Counted from the first letter of the stretch, positions 48,453 through 57,190 are shown. The stretch is DNA of 64,000 bases from Planctomycetota bacterium (GCA_021781415.1 JAJXWW010000144.1:26185-90184); one strand, 5' to 3'. A program made the numbers and translations. The notes: generated by a model not told the origin, from the sequence alone.

Positions 48453-49622
48453 TTAGCGGCGTCGGCTGGCGTCGCGGACGAGGCGATACACTTCGGCCAG
48501 CGCGACGCCGTGTTGACGCGCCACGCGGGCGCAATCTTCGTATTCGGGGGTGAATACTTCCACTCCCGCGCGCCGGCCGCGCTTGCCGCGCAGCGGACCC
48601 CAAGGCGTCTCAACCGTCGTGGACTCGCGTTGTAGCTTGCTGCGTTCGACGGGATAGCGGCGGATGCCGAACGTCTCCGTCTCGCGGAAGAGGATGTCCT
48701 CCAATCGAGGCAGGATGCTTTCGGGAGCGAGAACGCTCAATAAAACGCCGGGACGATTTTTCTTCATCTGAATCGGCGTGGAGAAAACATCGAGCGCGCC
48801 GGCGTCGAAGAGGCGCTCGAAGCAATAGCCGATGATCTCCGCCGTCACGTCGTCGAGGTTCGTTTCCAACATCCACACGCGATCGCGTTCGCCGGGGTCG
48901 GTCGATGCCGCAGCCTCCCCGACGAAGACGCGGAGCAGGTTCGGCTGTTCGAGCAGATCGCGCTGGCCCGCGCCGTGGCCGATGCGCTCGACAGTCATCA
49001 CTGGCTGTTCGATCCACTCCTGGACGACGGTGCCGAGGATGGCCGCGCCGGTGGGCGTGGTCAACTCGGCCTTGATGGCGCAGAGCGCGAGCGGCACGCC
49101 CTTCAGGAGAGCGGCGGTGGCCGGAGCGGGAATGGGCATCAGGCCGTGTTCGCATCGGACGGTGCCGCAGCCGGTCGGCACCGAGCGGCTGGTGATGCGT
49201 TCGACGCCGAGCAGATCGAGAGCGATGGCGACTCCAGCAATGTCGGCGATGCTGTCGAGCGCGCCGACTTCGTGGAAGTGGACTTTTTCTACCGCAATGC
49301 CGTGCGCCTCAGCCTCGGCCTCGGCCAATCGGCGAAAGATGCGCAGCGCCAAGGCCAGCTGTGAGGGCGTGAGTCGGCCTCGGCTTAGGATTTCTTCCAC
49401 GTCCGGCAGATGGCGATGGGCACGTTGTTCGGGCGCTTCGATGGTGATTTGCGTGGCCGCGAACCCCCCTTTACGAACCTTGGCCACCTCCACTTGAATC
49501 GGCAATCCCAGCGAGGCGAGACCTTCGCGCACGGCCTCGGCATCGACCCCGGCATCTATAAGCGCCGCCAAGGTCATATCGCCGCTGATGCCGCTAAAAC
49601 AATCGAAATGCAATGCCCGCAC
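48453..49622 (-). CDS. larC: LarC, nickel-pincer cofactor biosynthesis protein
   Basis: 389 residues from a GTG start (VRALHFDCFSGISGDM). Family blocks: HFDCFSGISGDMTLAALIDA, KVHFHEVGALDSIADIAG near 120, PTGCGTVRCEHGLMPIPAPA near 155, and the C-terminal LETNLDDVTAEIIG. LarC inserts nickel into the pyridinium dithiocarboxylate cofactor of lactate racemase. It is one uninterrupted frame here, whereas some bacteria need a frameshift. No larA, larB or larE is in the window. An earlier ATG would add 18 residues outside the family. Confidence 0.9.
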   Translation of the reverse strand: MRALHFDCFSGISGDMTLAALIDAGVDAEAVREGLASLGLPIQVEVAKVRKGGFAATQITIEAPEQRAHRHLPDVEEILSRGRLTPSQLALALRIFRRLAEAEAEAHGIAVEKVHFHEVGALDSIADIAGVAIALDLLGVERITSRSVPTGCGTVRCEHGLMPIPAPATAALLKGVPLALCAIKAELTTPTGAAILGTVVQEWIEQPVMTVERIGHGAGQRDLLEQPNLLRVFVGEAAASTDPGERDRVWMLETNLDDVTAEIIGYCFERLFDAGALDVFSTPIQMKKNRPGVLLSVLAPESILPRLEDILFRETETFGIRRYPVERSKLQRESTTVETPWGPLRGKRGRRAGVEVFTPEYEDCARVARQHGVALAEVYRLVRDASRRR

Positions 49623-49903
49623 AACCCGGTCCTCCCTAGAGATAGGGATTCTACAGCGCCGGTCGTTCGCGGACATGGGGACCGGGTTCGCGAAGGACGG
49701 AGGGCGACATAGCCTCGCTGCGTGAGGAGTCGCGCCAAAATAAGTTGCCGAAGTTTGATTGCCTTTGTCCTGCCTTCCCTGCTATTCAATGATTCCTGCA
49801 GGACGCGACAATCGTGGCTACGCTTCGTGAGAGATTCCGGGAACTGTCCGACGACCTCGACGAACGCGGGCGGCGACGCTTGGCAGCGGACGCAGCCGGT
49901 TCG

Positions 49904-50875
49904 CTACAAGAGCCGATGGCCGTGGTTGCACGCGCTGGCGACCCACGCTTGCGATGGCTCCCACCCGAAGTGCCGGCGCAACTGTTCCGCCGTCCACTCG
50001 GCTCGATCCTCATCGCCGACTACCGCGAACACCAATGGCCCCCACGAGCTTTGTCCCACGCCGCGATGGTCTCGATCACGCAGAAATGCCACCGTCTCTT
50101 CGATGCGCGGACTGGCGTAGAGGCCGCCCTGAGCCGAGGCGAACGCTTCTCCCACCCGCGCGTTGAACTCGAAGAGCGCCTCGCCGAACGCCTCCAGGTC
50201 GCGCTCGATCAGAGAGGGCAGCATCCCCAATAGGACCAAACGACACAGGGCATCCGTCCGCGCTTGTGCCGTCGATCCCGTTTGCAAGCGAGCGAACGCC
50301 GCGATTTCGTCTCGGCCATTCAATCCCATCGCTCCCTCGCTCGATCCAGGCAGGGCCAGAAGCAGACGCCATTCTTCTGGGAACGCATGACGCGTCAATA
50401 AGGGCGACAGCGAATCGTTCGGTCGTTTGCCTCCCTCCACCAGGAAACCACCCAAGTCGAAACCGTGAATGCCAAGCGCCGAACGCAGACCGCGTCCGAC
50501 GCGGCGCGCCAGCACCGGCGTGTCGCAGTTCAGATTCCACGATTCGGCCAAGGCTCGCGCCGTCGCCAGAGCCAGCTGCGTGCCGGAGCCGAGACCGAGG
50601 TGCGCCGGCATGGCCCGCTCGATGCGGATACGGCGAGGCGGCAGGTGGTCGCGCCTCTCCTCTCGGCAACTAACTTCTTGAAAGCGTTGGGCGAACGTCA
50701 GGGCGCGCTCGGCCAAGGGTCCCTCGGCGGACCAGACCGCGGCCGGTTCGACGCGCAGGCACAGATCGGGCCGCGCGATCGTCAGCCCCACTCCGCCGAA
50801 AGCGCGGCCAGCACCTCCACCCTCTGGATTCAACAGGCCAAAGTGCAATCGAGCGAACGCCTGCACGGAAACCAT
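49904..50875 (-). CDS. Beta-ribofuranosylaminobenzene 5'-phosphate synthase
   Basis: 323 residues. GHMP-like fold with the family opening VQAFARLHFGLLNPEG, the glycine loop AHLGLGSGTQLALATA near residue 95, and the specific RSALGIHGFDLGGFLVEGG near 135. The end (GVGQSSWGPLVFAVVGDEDR) is also diagnostic. It catalyses the first committed step of tetrahydromethanopterin synthesis, condensing 4-hydroxybenzoate or p-aminobenzoate with phosphoribosyl pyrophosphate. Planctomycetes are known to carry this one-carbon pathway. The DUF447 gene 4 kb away belongs to the same theme. Confidence 0.9.
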   Translation of the reverse strand: MVSVQAFARLHFGLLNPEGGGAGRAFGGVGLTIARPDLCLRVEPAAVWSAEGPLAERALTFAQRFQEVSCREERRDHLPPRRIRIERAMPAHLGLGSGTQLALATARALAESWNLNCDTPVLARRVGRGLRSALGIHGFDLGGFLVEGGKRPNDSLSPLLTRHAFPEEWRLLLALPGSSEGAMGLNGRDEIAAFARLQTGSTAQARTDALCRLVLLGMLPSLIERDLEAFGEALFEFNARVGEAFASAQGGLYASPRIEETVAFLRDRDHRGVGQSSWGPLVFAVVGDEDRAEWTAEQLRRHFGWEPSQAWVASACNHGHRLL

Positions 50876-51219
50876 AACGCCGCCTCGGATAGTTAGCCTC
50901 GGAGAAAAATCCGAAGTTTTTTTGGATTCGCTCTTGCCTAAACAAAAATCAATCGACTAACATATTTGTATGGGAATCGGTTCCCTTCTCCCTTTTGAGA
51001 ACCGATTGCCGTACTCTCCAAGCCGAATCGACCTGCCCTCGCCACTCGGCTCACGAAAGCAAACACTCTCTCCCAAAAAAGCGTATCCTTTCGTCGGATA
51101 CGACGGGGTCGTATTCTCCCATCGACTTCGCCCATCCGGGATGGATCGTCGCCTCCCCAGAGTGTCGCTTCTCCCAGAGCGATTTATCCTTGTCGTTTCG
51201 ATCTTTATGAGGAGAGGTC
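50876..51219. other. Gap upstream of the first DUF1559 gene
   Basis: 344 bases, AT-rich near 50930-50970, which probably holds divergent promoters. A good ribosome-binding site (gaggagaggt) precedes the ATG at 51220. No gene is seen. Confidence 0.5.
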
Positions 51220-52146
51220 ATGTTCAAATTCCAACGCCGCAGGGGCTTCACACTTATCGAACTGCTGGTCGTCATCGCCATTATCGCCATTTTGATCGGT
51301 TTGTTGCTGCCGGCCGTGCAGAAGGTCCGCGATGCGGCGGCGCGTTCGCAATGCCAGAACAATTTGAAACAGCTGGCTCTGGCCGCCCAGAACTATCAAG
51401 GGACCATGAACACGCTGCCGCCCGGCTTCAACCCCAACTCGTATCTCGGCAGCCTGGCTTACCTGTTGCCGTACATCGAGCAGAACAACATTTACAACCA
51501 GATTCCTCAGTACCTGTTCAACCCGAACGTCAGCAACGGCGTCTGGTGGGGCAACGGCTCCAGTTGGGGCGCTGCCTTCAATCGCATCAAGACGTTTCAG
51601 TGTCCCGCCGACGGCAGCCTGTACAACCCGTCCCAGGGCACTTGGGCGTACATGACCGAGAGCGGATATGGACTGAACGCGGCCTATTTCGGGGGTAACA
51701 TCGGGCTGGGCGCGACGAACTACATCGCCAACGCCGGCGCGCTCGGCAATGTCAGCACGTCGGGCGATCCGTTCTACGGCCAATGGGTCGGCCCGTTCTA
51801 TCAAGGCTCGGCGGTCAGCATCGTGCAGATCACCGACGGCACGTCGAACACCCTGATGTTCGGCGAAACGCTCGGCGGCACGAATGTGGGGGCGCGCGAC
51901 TTCAATCTCGCGTGGATGGGTGCCGGCTGTTTGCCCACGGCTTGGGACTTGCTCGATCCCTGCGGCTGGTATAGTTACGGTAGCAATCATACGGCCATCA
52001 TTCAGTTCGCATTTTGCGATGGCTCGGTGCATGGCCTGCGCAAGTCGGGACCAAGCACGCCTTGGTTCAGCAGCCAGTGGTATGCGTTCATGAACGCCTC
52101 CGGCATGCAGGACGGCAACGTCGTCGATTGGACGCAGCTGGATTGA
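51220..52146 (+). CDS. DUF1559 pilin-like protein, module 1
   Basis: 308 residues. A type IV pilin-like prepilin leader ([20 protein letters not shown]) with cleavage expected before the phenylalanine. The DUF1559 body follows ([43 protein letters not shown] near 210) and a C-terminal FCDGSVHGL. Planctomycetes have many such proteins, thought to be exported by the type II/IV pilin route and displayed on the surface. A 17-bp perfect hairpin separates it from the small lipoprotein gene. Confidence 0.92.
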   Translation: MFKFQRRRGFTLIELLVVIAIIAILIGLLLPAVQKVRDAAARSQCQNNLKQLALAAQNYQGTMNTLPPGFNPNSYLGSLAYLLPYIEQNNIYNQIPQYLFNPNVSNGVWWGNGSSWGAAFNRIKTFQCPADGSLYNPSQGTWAYMTESGYGLNAAYFGGNIGLGATNYIANAGALGNVSTSGDPFYGQWVGPFYQGSAVSIVQITDGTSNTLMFGETLGGTNVGARDFNLAWMGAGCLPTAWDLLDPCGWYSYGSNHTAIIQFAFCDGSVHGLRKSGPSTPWFSSQWYAFMNASGMQDGNVVDWTQLD

Positions 52147-52157
52147 TGCCGTCCAAA

Positions 52158-52208
52158 CCGCGCCCGCTGTCGAGAGAATGCACTCGGCACACTCGACAGC
52201 GGGCGCGG
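52158..52208. terminator. 17-bp perfect hairpin between DUF1559 and lipoprotein genes
   Basis: Arms ccgcgcccgctgtcgag (52158-52174) and ctcgacagcgggcgcgg (52192-52208), loop 17 bases. No T-run follows, so it may reduce rather than end read-through, or stabilise the upstream mRNA. Confidence 0.7.
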
Positions 52209-52259
52209 CCAGCTGAGTCATTCCACGCTTATTTCTCTGTACTCGAGAAAGAGGACGCC

Positions 52260-52427
52260 ATGCGCTCGTTCGTGTTTCTTCTTCCACTTGCTCTGTGTGC
52301 GTTTCTGACCTCGGGATGCGGCTCCTCGCATCCGAGCGGCCCCGCTCCCACCGCGCCGCCCGGAGGCGCTCCGAACAGGATGACTCAGCCCCCTCCCCCT
52401 CCGCCCCCGCCTCCGGCCAAAAAGTGA
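52260..52427 (+). CDS. Small proline-rich lipoprotein, module 1
   Basis: 55 residues. A hydrophobic leader (SFVFLLPLALCAFLTSGC) ends in a lipobox-like cysteine. The mature part is ~35 residues, ending in nine prolines and PAKK. An A/G-rich ribosome-binding site (gagaaagagga) precedes the ATG. The matching gene in module 2 (54053-54247) has the same architecture with little sequence identity, so selection appears to keep the form: a lipid anchor and a stiff proline tail. Confidence 0.8.
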   Translation: MRSFVFLLPLALCAFLTSGCGSSHPSGPAPTAPPGGAPNRMTQPPPPPPPPPAKK

Positions 52428-52837
52428 GGCGGTCCTGCCAGTGAATCCCGCTACTTCTTGTCGTCTCCGAGGAGTTGTGAACAATAGATCAGGCGAGGAG
52501 AATTTTTGAAAAACATGAAGAAATCGAGATTTTTCGCTTGCCAATTTGAGAGAGGAGTAGTTAACATAGTTTTAATGATTCGTTGTTCTCACTTTGCCAG
52601 TCGCAAGCGCCTCGTTCTTAAAACTCGCTGAGGACCGAGCGTTCGCCCCGCGGTGACTCGAAGGAGACAACCTCTCTCAGGCAACAATCGTTCGACTCGA
52701 TCGCATTTCGCCCAAGCAAGGTTCATTCCCTGGCGATGATTCGCCCGTCTAGGCCGCAGTTCGCACGAATCGCCTTGCAAGCGAAAACGAAGAGATTCCG
52801 TATCGATGGTTGCTCCATTGCGAAGGAGGTAAGCCGA
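52428..52837. other. Leader region of DUF1559 module 2
   Basis: About 410 bases without a recognisable gene. The 52490-52600 part is AT-rich and likely holds the promoter. The rest would form a long 5' untranslated leader ahead of the short frame at 52838. Confidence 0.45.
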
Positions 52838-52912
52838 ATGCGCCCCGTCCGCTTCTCCCATTTTCGGTGTTGTAATCACTTGTTTTACTCAAGTATCGAG
52901 GAGAAGGTATGA
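52838..52912 (+). CDS. 24-residue leader peptide overlapping DUF1559 module 2
   Basis: A short frame, [20 protein letters not shown] then EEKV, preceded by a perfect Shine-Dalgarno AAGGAGGT (52823-52830) 7 bases before its ATG. Its TGA overlaps the ATG of the DUF1559 gene as ATGA. Such an arrangement would couple translation of the pilin-like protein to the peptide. The cysteine pair could be functional or incidental. Module 1 has no equivalent. Confidence 0.55.
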   Translation: MRPVRFSHFRCCNHLFYSSIEEKV

Positions 52913-53970
52913 CTCGCACGACTCGCAGGCAGATGGGTTTCACACTCATCGAGTTGCTCGTGGTAATTGCCATTATTGCTATCTTGATTGGCCTTTTGTT
53001 GCCCGCGGTCCAGAAGGTCCGCGACGCGGCGGCGCGCAGCAGCTGCCAAAACAACCTCAAACAACTCGGCTTGGCGGCGCACAACTACCATAGTGCCCTG
53101 GGCACGTTGCCGCCCGGTGCCAACGTCAGTCCCAATTCGAGAGACCCGTTCGGTGGCGCGTACAATTATTCTCCGCCCAACGCTGGTCCCTATACCAGCT
53201 GCTTGGCGTATCTGCTGCCGTATGTCGAGCAACAGAACGCGATGAATCAGTTGATGGCCAACACAGCCGCGGTATCCGGCGATAACTATGGTCTGTTCCG
53301 AATGAATACCACGTTCGGCGCGTGGGCCTACAGCTTTCCACCCTATAACCTCAACAACCCCAACGGTCTCATTGGCTTTCCGGCGGCATCCACCGTACAC
53401 GTCAAGACGTTCGAGTGTCCCGCCGACAATTTGTACACGCCGCTCTCCAACGGGCCTTGGGATGCCATGTTTACCACGAACGGAACGCTCGATGGCGACT
53501 ACTTGTACGATCCCAATGGAACTTCCGGAGGAAATACGAATCAGTTGGGACGATCGAACTATATCGGCGTGGGTGGCGGAGCCTTGGGAACCTACGAATC
53601 GATTTACAAAGGTCCGATGACCGCTAACTCTTCCACCAAATTGACCGACATTCTCGACGGCACCTCGAATACCCTGCTCTTCGGCGAATCGTTGGGCGGT
53701 GCGAGTTTCGGTACCCGCGATTTCGCCTATGCGTGGATGGGTGCGGGCTGTCTGCCCACGGATTGGGAATTGCAAGAGCCGGCCAATTGGTGGAACTTCA
53801 GTAGCCGACACACGGCCATGGTCCAGTTCTGTTTCGCCGACGGCTCGGTGAGGCCCATCACCAAACTGGGATCGAGTACGGGCTGGTATTCCCAGCGATG
53901 GTACATGTTCCAGGCCGCCGGTGGGATGTCGGATGGCACCGTCATCAATTTCGGCACGTTGGGCGAATGA
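52909..53970 (+). CDS. DUF1559 pilin-like protein, module 2
   Basis: 353 residues. Prepilin leader [23 protein letters not shown]1559 body ([47 protein letters not shown] near 260) and the C-terminal [11 protein letters not shown]. It is a paralogue of the module 1 protein, longer by about 45 residues in the variable middle. It has its own ribosome-binding site (gaggag) inside the end of the leader-peptide frame. A GC hairpin and a lipoprotein gene follow, as in module 1. Confidence 0.92.
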   Translation: MTRTTRRQMGFTLIELLVVIAIIAILIGLLLPAVQKVRDAAARSSCQNNLKQLGLAAHNYHSALGTLPPGANVSPNSRDPFGGAYNYSPPNAGPYTSCLAYLLPYVEQQNAMNQLMANTAAVSGDNYGLFRMNTTFGAWAYSFPPYNLNNPNGLIGFPAASTVHVKTFECPADNLYTPLSNGPWDAMFTTNGTLDGDYLYDPNGTSGGNTNQLGRSNYIGVGGGALGTYESIYKGPMTANSSTKLTDILDGTSNTLLFGESLGGASFGTRDFAYAWMGAGCLPTDWELQEPANWWNFSSRHTAMVQFCFADGSVRPITKLGSSTGWYSQRWYMFQAAGGMSDGTVINFGTLGE

Positions 53971-53979
53971 TCCACTCGA

Positions 53980-54017
53980 ACGGCGCGCGGTTGGACCGAT
54001 CGACCACCGCGCGCCGT
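53980..54017. terminator. 12-bp hairpin between DUF1559 and lipoprotein genes, module 2
   Basis: Arms acggcgcgcggt (53980-53991) and accgcgcgccgt (54006-54017), then gtttt. It has the same position as the hairpin in module 1 and could cause partial termination. Confidence 0.65.
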
Positions 54018-54052
54018 GTTTTCCAATCATAAGAACATTTGGAGATGGTTCG

Positions 54053-54247
54053 ATGCGTTCTCGTTACAGGATATTGTTTGTCGCACTCTTGACGGTGGGA
54101 ATGCTCGCCGGTTGCACGAGTAAGAAAGCGACGGATAACGAATCGGGACCGCGTTTGTCCGCGCCGCCCGTGCCAACGAAACAAACGGATAAACCCAAGA
54201 TAAATATGCCGGTCGCGCCTCCGCCTCCGCCCGCCCCTCCGAAGTAG
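54053..54247 (+). CDS. Small proline-rich lipoprotein, module 2
   Basis: 64 residues. Signal peptide with the lipobox MLAGC, then a charged stretch (TSKKATDNESG) and a proline-rich end (VAPPPPPAPPK). It has the same design as the module 1 lipoprotein. It probably sits in the membrane facing the periplasm or surface, near the pilin-like partner encoded upstream. Confidence 0.8.
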   Translation: MRSRYRILFVALLTVGMLAGCTSKKATDNESGPRLSAPPVPTKQTDKPKINMPVAPPPPPAPPK

Positions 54248-54288
54248 TGACGCGAAATCCGCCGAACCGAATCCGAAACAACACTTCC

Positions 54289-54897
54289 TCAAGAATGTCG
54301 TTCGGTGGAGCGCACGTACTGGCTGAGAAGCGCAAAGGCGGCGCGTTCCGACGCGCCGCCCGTTTTGTCGACGAGGACGGCTAATTTGCGGTATTCGGAC
54401 TCGATTTCCTCGCGCGGCAGAAATGCCGTGCGCGTGGCCAAGATGGCCGCCTCGACGACGGCGTGCTTGGCCCGATTGAATCCAAAGAAATCGCGCAGCC
54501 GCCCGCCGTGGACGATCTCGACCTCCAAGCTGGCGCGTGGGTCGCTCGAAGAAGACGCATCGACGAATGCCGCCGATCCACCGCGGAGACGAAACTCGTA
54601 ATAGCGACACGCCTCGACCAATATCCACCCGCGCACCTGCTCGGCGGGACGCATCGGCGGCAACGGATCGAGCGCGCCGACCGCCGACCGCGCCAACAAC
54701 AAAACATCGTCGGTGACGTGCAGCACGCCTTCGCCGTGAGCGGATAGATTGCCAAAGGTCCGCGAAGAGCGAAAGGGCCGCAGTGTCAGATGGGTCAACG
54801 CGCCGGTGCGGGCGTCGATTTCGACACGCGGCCCCATCGGCGCGATGTTGACCGCGCCTCGATCGGAAATCGTGGTGACAATGCCTTCCAGGATCAT
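54289..54897 (-). CDS. DUF447 family protein
   Basis: 202 residues. The start IVTTISDRGAVNIAPMGPRV matches the FMN-binding split-barrel-like opening of DUF447. Later blocks: RSSRTFGNLSAHGEGVLHVT, EVEIVHGGRLRDFFGFNRAK then HAVVEAAILATRT. DUF447 genes accompany tetrahydromethanopterin (C1) genes in methylotrophs and planctomycetes. Together with beta-RFAP synthase it suggests a cofactor or C1 role; the reaction is unknown. Confidence 0.88.
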   Translation of the reverse strand: MILEGIVTTISDRGAVNIAPMGPRVEIDARTGALTHLTLRPFRSSRTFGNLSAHGEGVLHVTDDVLLLARSAVGALDPLPPMRPAEQVRGWILVEACRYYEFRLRGGSAAFVDASSSSDPRASLEVEIVHGGRLRDFFGFNRAKHAVVEAAILATRTAFLPREEIESEYRKLAVLVDKTGGASERAAFALLSQYVRSTERHS

Positions 54898-54912
54898 ACT
54901 TCACAAGCCGAG

Positions 54913-55067
54913 GCGAACCGGCAGCGTAAGCTGCCGGGTAATGGCGAACCGGCAGCGTAAGCTGACGGGTAATGGCGAACCGGCAGCGTAAGCTGCCGGG
55001 TAATGGCGAACCGGCAGCGTAAGCTGACGGGTAATGGCGAACCGGCAGCGTAAGCTGACGGGTAATG
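54913..55067. repeat. Five tandem 31-bp family A units
   Basis: Units starting gcgaaccggcagcgtaagct at 54913, 54944, 54975, 55006 and 55037, exactly 31 bases apart. They differ mainly at one position (ctgccggg in units 1 and 3, ctgacggg in 2, 4 and 5). An inverted copy follows at 55071-55106 and a degenerate one to ~55136. Confidence 0.93.
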
Positions 55068-55072
55068 GCGCT

Positions 55073-55594
55073 TCAACCCGGCAGCTTACGCTGCCGGTTC
55101 GCCAGATCTTTGCTTACGGTGCCGGGTCGCCAGATCGCAGCTCGTTGCGTTGGGGGGCGCGTGCCGATTTGGACGCAGGCCAACACGACGAGTACGATTG
55201 CCGACAACAGCGCGGCCAACAAGAGTAGCAAGAACAGTTCGACGCCGGCGATGGTCAACCCCTTGCGGAGCGACCCGGCCAGCAGCAGAGCGTAGAATCC
55301 CGCCGACAGCAACCAAGCCAAGAGCAGGGCGACGACCGAGGCGGCGATGCGATTCGTGCCAAACCATTCGTTGGGGTCGGCGTCGTAGCGTCCGGCAAAC
55401 CAGATTAGTACCGCTGCCAGCGGCAGCCAGAGAACGAGCGTGGCCGAATAGATCGGCAACGAACGGAAATAGCCTCGATCCGGTACATCCGCCAGGGCGC
55501 AGCCCGCTTGAAACAAGAACGTGCCCACGCCGACCAGGGCCAACAAACCGCCCAGCCCGGCGACGATCGTCAGGGGAGAGCCGAGTGCGATCAT
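55073..55594 (-). CDS. Four-helix membrane protein with repeat-derived tail
   Basis: 173 residues from MIALGSPLTIVAGLGGLLAL; an ATG 27 bases upstream is also in frame. Four hydrophobic helices (about 8-28, 48-68, 88-110, 120-145). No family is recognised. The last nine residues, ANRQRKLPG, and the stop codon come from a family A repeat copy that lies over the 3' end, so the original terminus was probably lost or extended. Confidence 0.65.
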   Translation of the reverse strand: MIALGSPLTIVAGLGGLLALVGVGTFLFQAGCALADVPDRGYFRSLPIYSATLVLWLPLAAVLIWFAGRYDADPNEWFGTNRIAASVVALLLAWLLSAGFYALLLAGSLRKGLTIAGVELFLLLLLAALLSAIVLVVLACVQIGTRPPTQRAAIWRPGTVSKDLANRQRKLPG

Positions 55595-55777
55595 GTTCCC
55601 TCCAAATTGTCTCGACAGCATTTTGGTTCATTGTGGACATTACGCCCCTCGCGGGCAAGGCAGAACGAATCCAACGAAGCCGTCTCGCCTTTCTTCCGCT
55701 CATCGACTTATAATGACCGAGGAGAGGAAGAATCGATTTTCTCGACACGCGGGATAAGGAAGGAACCAACAGAAACT

Positions 55778-56467
55778 GTGCCAAACGAGACCGTTGCCTT
55801 CCTTCTTCGCAACCCCGTCAGCGCCGTTACCCATCTCTTATGGTGCGTGCTGGGTCTGTACGTCACCGGCATATTATGGCGTCTCACTCGCGGCGACCGG
55901 CTGCGACAGCTGAGTACCGGAGTGTTCGGCCTCAGCATCGTCCTGCTCTACGGAGCCAGCGGCATCTATCACTCCGTTCCCAGTGGAACGGCGATACTGC
56001 CGTATCTGCAAAAGCTGGATCACAGCGCTATCTACATCTTGATTGCCGGGACGTACACGCCGGTGTTCGCGGTGCTTCTATCGGGTCGATGGCGCGTCGT
56101 TTTGCTGTCGTTGGTGTGGGGCATGGCCGGAGTCGGCATCGCGGCCAAATGGCTGATTCCGTGGCCTCGATACGAATGGACGGTGTCCTTCTATGTCGCC
56201 ATGGGCTGGATCGGCGTGCTGCCCGCCGTGCAGTTGATCCGCGCCGTCGGCGTCCAGGCGATGTTCTGGGGATTGCTCGGCGGTTTGCTGTACACCTTCG
56301 GCGGCGTGTGCGACGCGATTCAATGGCCGATCTTACTGCCGGGTGTCGTTGGCTATCACGAAGTGCTGCATTTGGCCGACATGGGCGGCACGCTGATCCA
56401 CATCTTCTTTATCGTGCGCTACGTCGTGCCGTTTCAACTCCCCGCTCCCTCACGGTTGCGGCTCTGA
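55778..56467 (+). CDS. Hemolysin III / PAQR-type membrane protein
   Basis: 229 residues from GTG (VPNETVAFLLRNP), with an aaggaagga site 13 bases upstream. Seven helices are predictable. Family residues: GASGIYHSV near 75, LDHSAIYILIAGTYTP near 100, and HEVLHLADMGGTLIH near 200; the histidines and aspartate form the expected metal site. Bacterial homologues (YqfA-like) have uncertain function in lipid hydrolysis or membrane homeostasis. The last codons form one arm of a perfect 27-bp inverted repeat. Confidence 0.88.
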   Translation: MPNETVAFLLRNPVSAVTHLLWCVLGLYVTGILWRLTRGDRLRQLSTGVFGLSIVLLYGASGIYHSVPSGTAILPYLQKLDHSAIYILIAGTYTPVFAVLLSGRWRVVLLSLVWGMAGVGIAAKWLIPWPRYEWTVSFYVAMGWIGVLPAVQLIRAVGVQAMFWGLLGGLLYTFGGVCDAIQWPILLPGVVGYHEVLHLADMGGTLIHIFFIVRYVVPFQLPAPSRLRL

Positions 56468-56510
56468 ATCTGTCGCGTGTTTCATTCAGAGCCGCAACCG
56501 TGAGGGAGCG
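56443..56510. terminator. Perfect 27-bp inverted repeat with T-run
   Basis: Arms 56443-56469 (cgctccctcacggttgcggc then tctgaat) and 56484-56510 are exact complements with a 14-base loop and are followed by gttttt. It overlaps the stop and last codons of the PAQR gene and lies before a convergent gene. It is either a strong terminator or an inserted palindromic repeat. Confidence 0.8.
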
Positions 56511-56540
56511 GTTTTTCCCAACCGTTTCAGAGGTATCGTT

Positions 56541-56858
56541 TCAATTCTCGCTGAAATCGAACTTCTGCGCGGTTTCCTTGTTCGTGGATTTGTTGAGCGG
56601 ATCGCTCAGATAGCGGCGGCGGCAGTCGGCGCAGAGATCGTAGCGGAGATGGTGCCGCGACGGTTCGATGGCTTCGTCGAGGTCGTCTTCTTCCAACTCG
56701 CGCAGGAGTTCGGCGACGGCCTCCATGTGATCTTCCTCGAGATCGGACTCGGTCAGTTGGTTGGGATCGTGACGGGCAAAAACCTCGACCTTCACCACAT
56801 AATGCTCTTGGTTGGCCCGTAGTTCCTGACCGCAAAGATCACACGTAATGTGCAACAT
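56541..56858 (-). CDS. Small zinc-binding protein
   Basis: 105 residues from MLHITCDLCGQELRANQEHY. A CxxC pair near residue 5 and a second pair (DLCADCRRRY) near 80 can bind one zinc ion. An acidic helix (ESDLEEDHMEAVAELLRELE) lies between. It resembles a widespread planctomycete protein of unknown function. A longer frame upstream runs to 57080 but has no features. Confidence 0.65.
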   Translation of the reverse strand: MLHITCDLCGQELRANQEHYVVKVEVFARHDPNQLTESDLEEDHMEAVAELLRELEEDDLDEAIEPSRHHLRYDLCADCRRRYLSDPLNKSTNKETAQKFDFSEN

Positions 56859-57190
56859 GAAAGCAGACCTCCCTAGCCGACCCCCCATCGCTCCTCGGCA
56901 GGCCGAGCAATGGATACGTCCCTCGTGCCTCAATGCCCGACCGATTAGCTTCGCGCGTGGAAAAACCTTCTCTATCCATCCGTCGCAGGTTTTTGGGTTC
57001 ATGTCAAGCCGAATCCGAGAATTGTCGAGCGAATCTCCAACCTTTTCGGAAGCTGTGCGAGCGCCTTTGCGCTCGTCCACGCCGCGATGCTCGGTTGCGA
57101 ACGATGGCCGCGTGCGATAGCTTGAGAACAGATCGAGACGAACGCTCTTTGTCTACAAGCGCAGAAGATTATTTTGCGAGGACGCGGACG
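56859..57190. other. Divergent gap
   Basis: 332 bases between the small zinc protein and the ABC permease. No gene is seen; it must hold promoters for both. Confidence 0.5.

Noticed and set aside
54913..55067. Possible CRISPR array
   Set aside because: Units abut directly every 31 bases with no unique spacers, no leader and no cas genes; it is a tandem repeat of a palindromic element.
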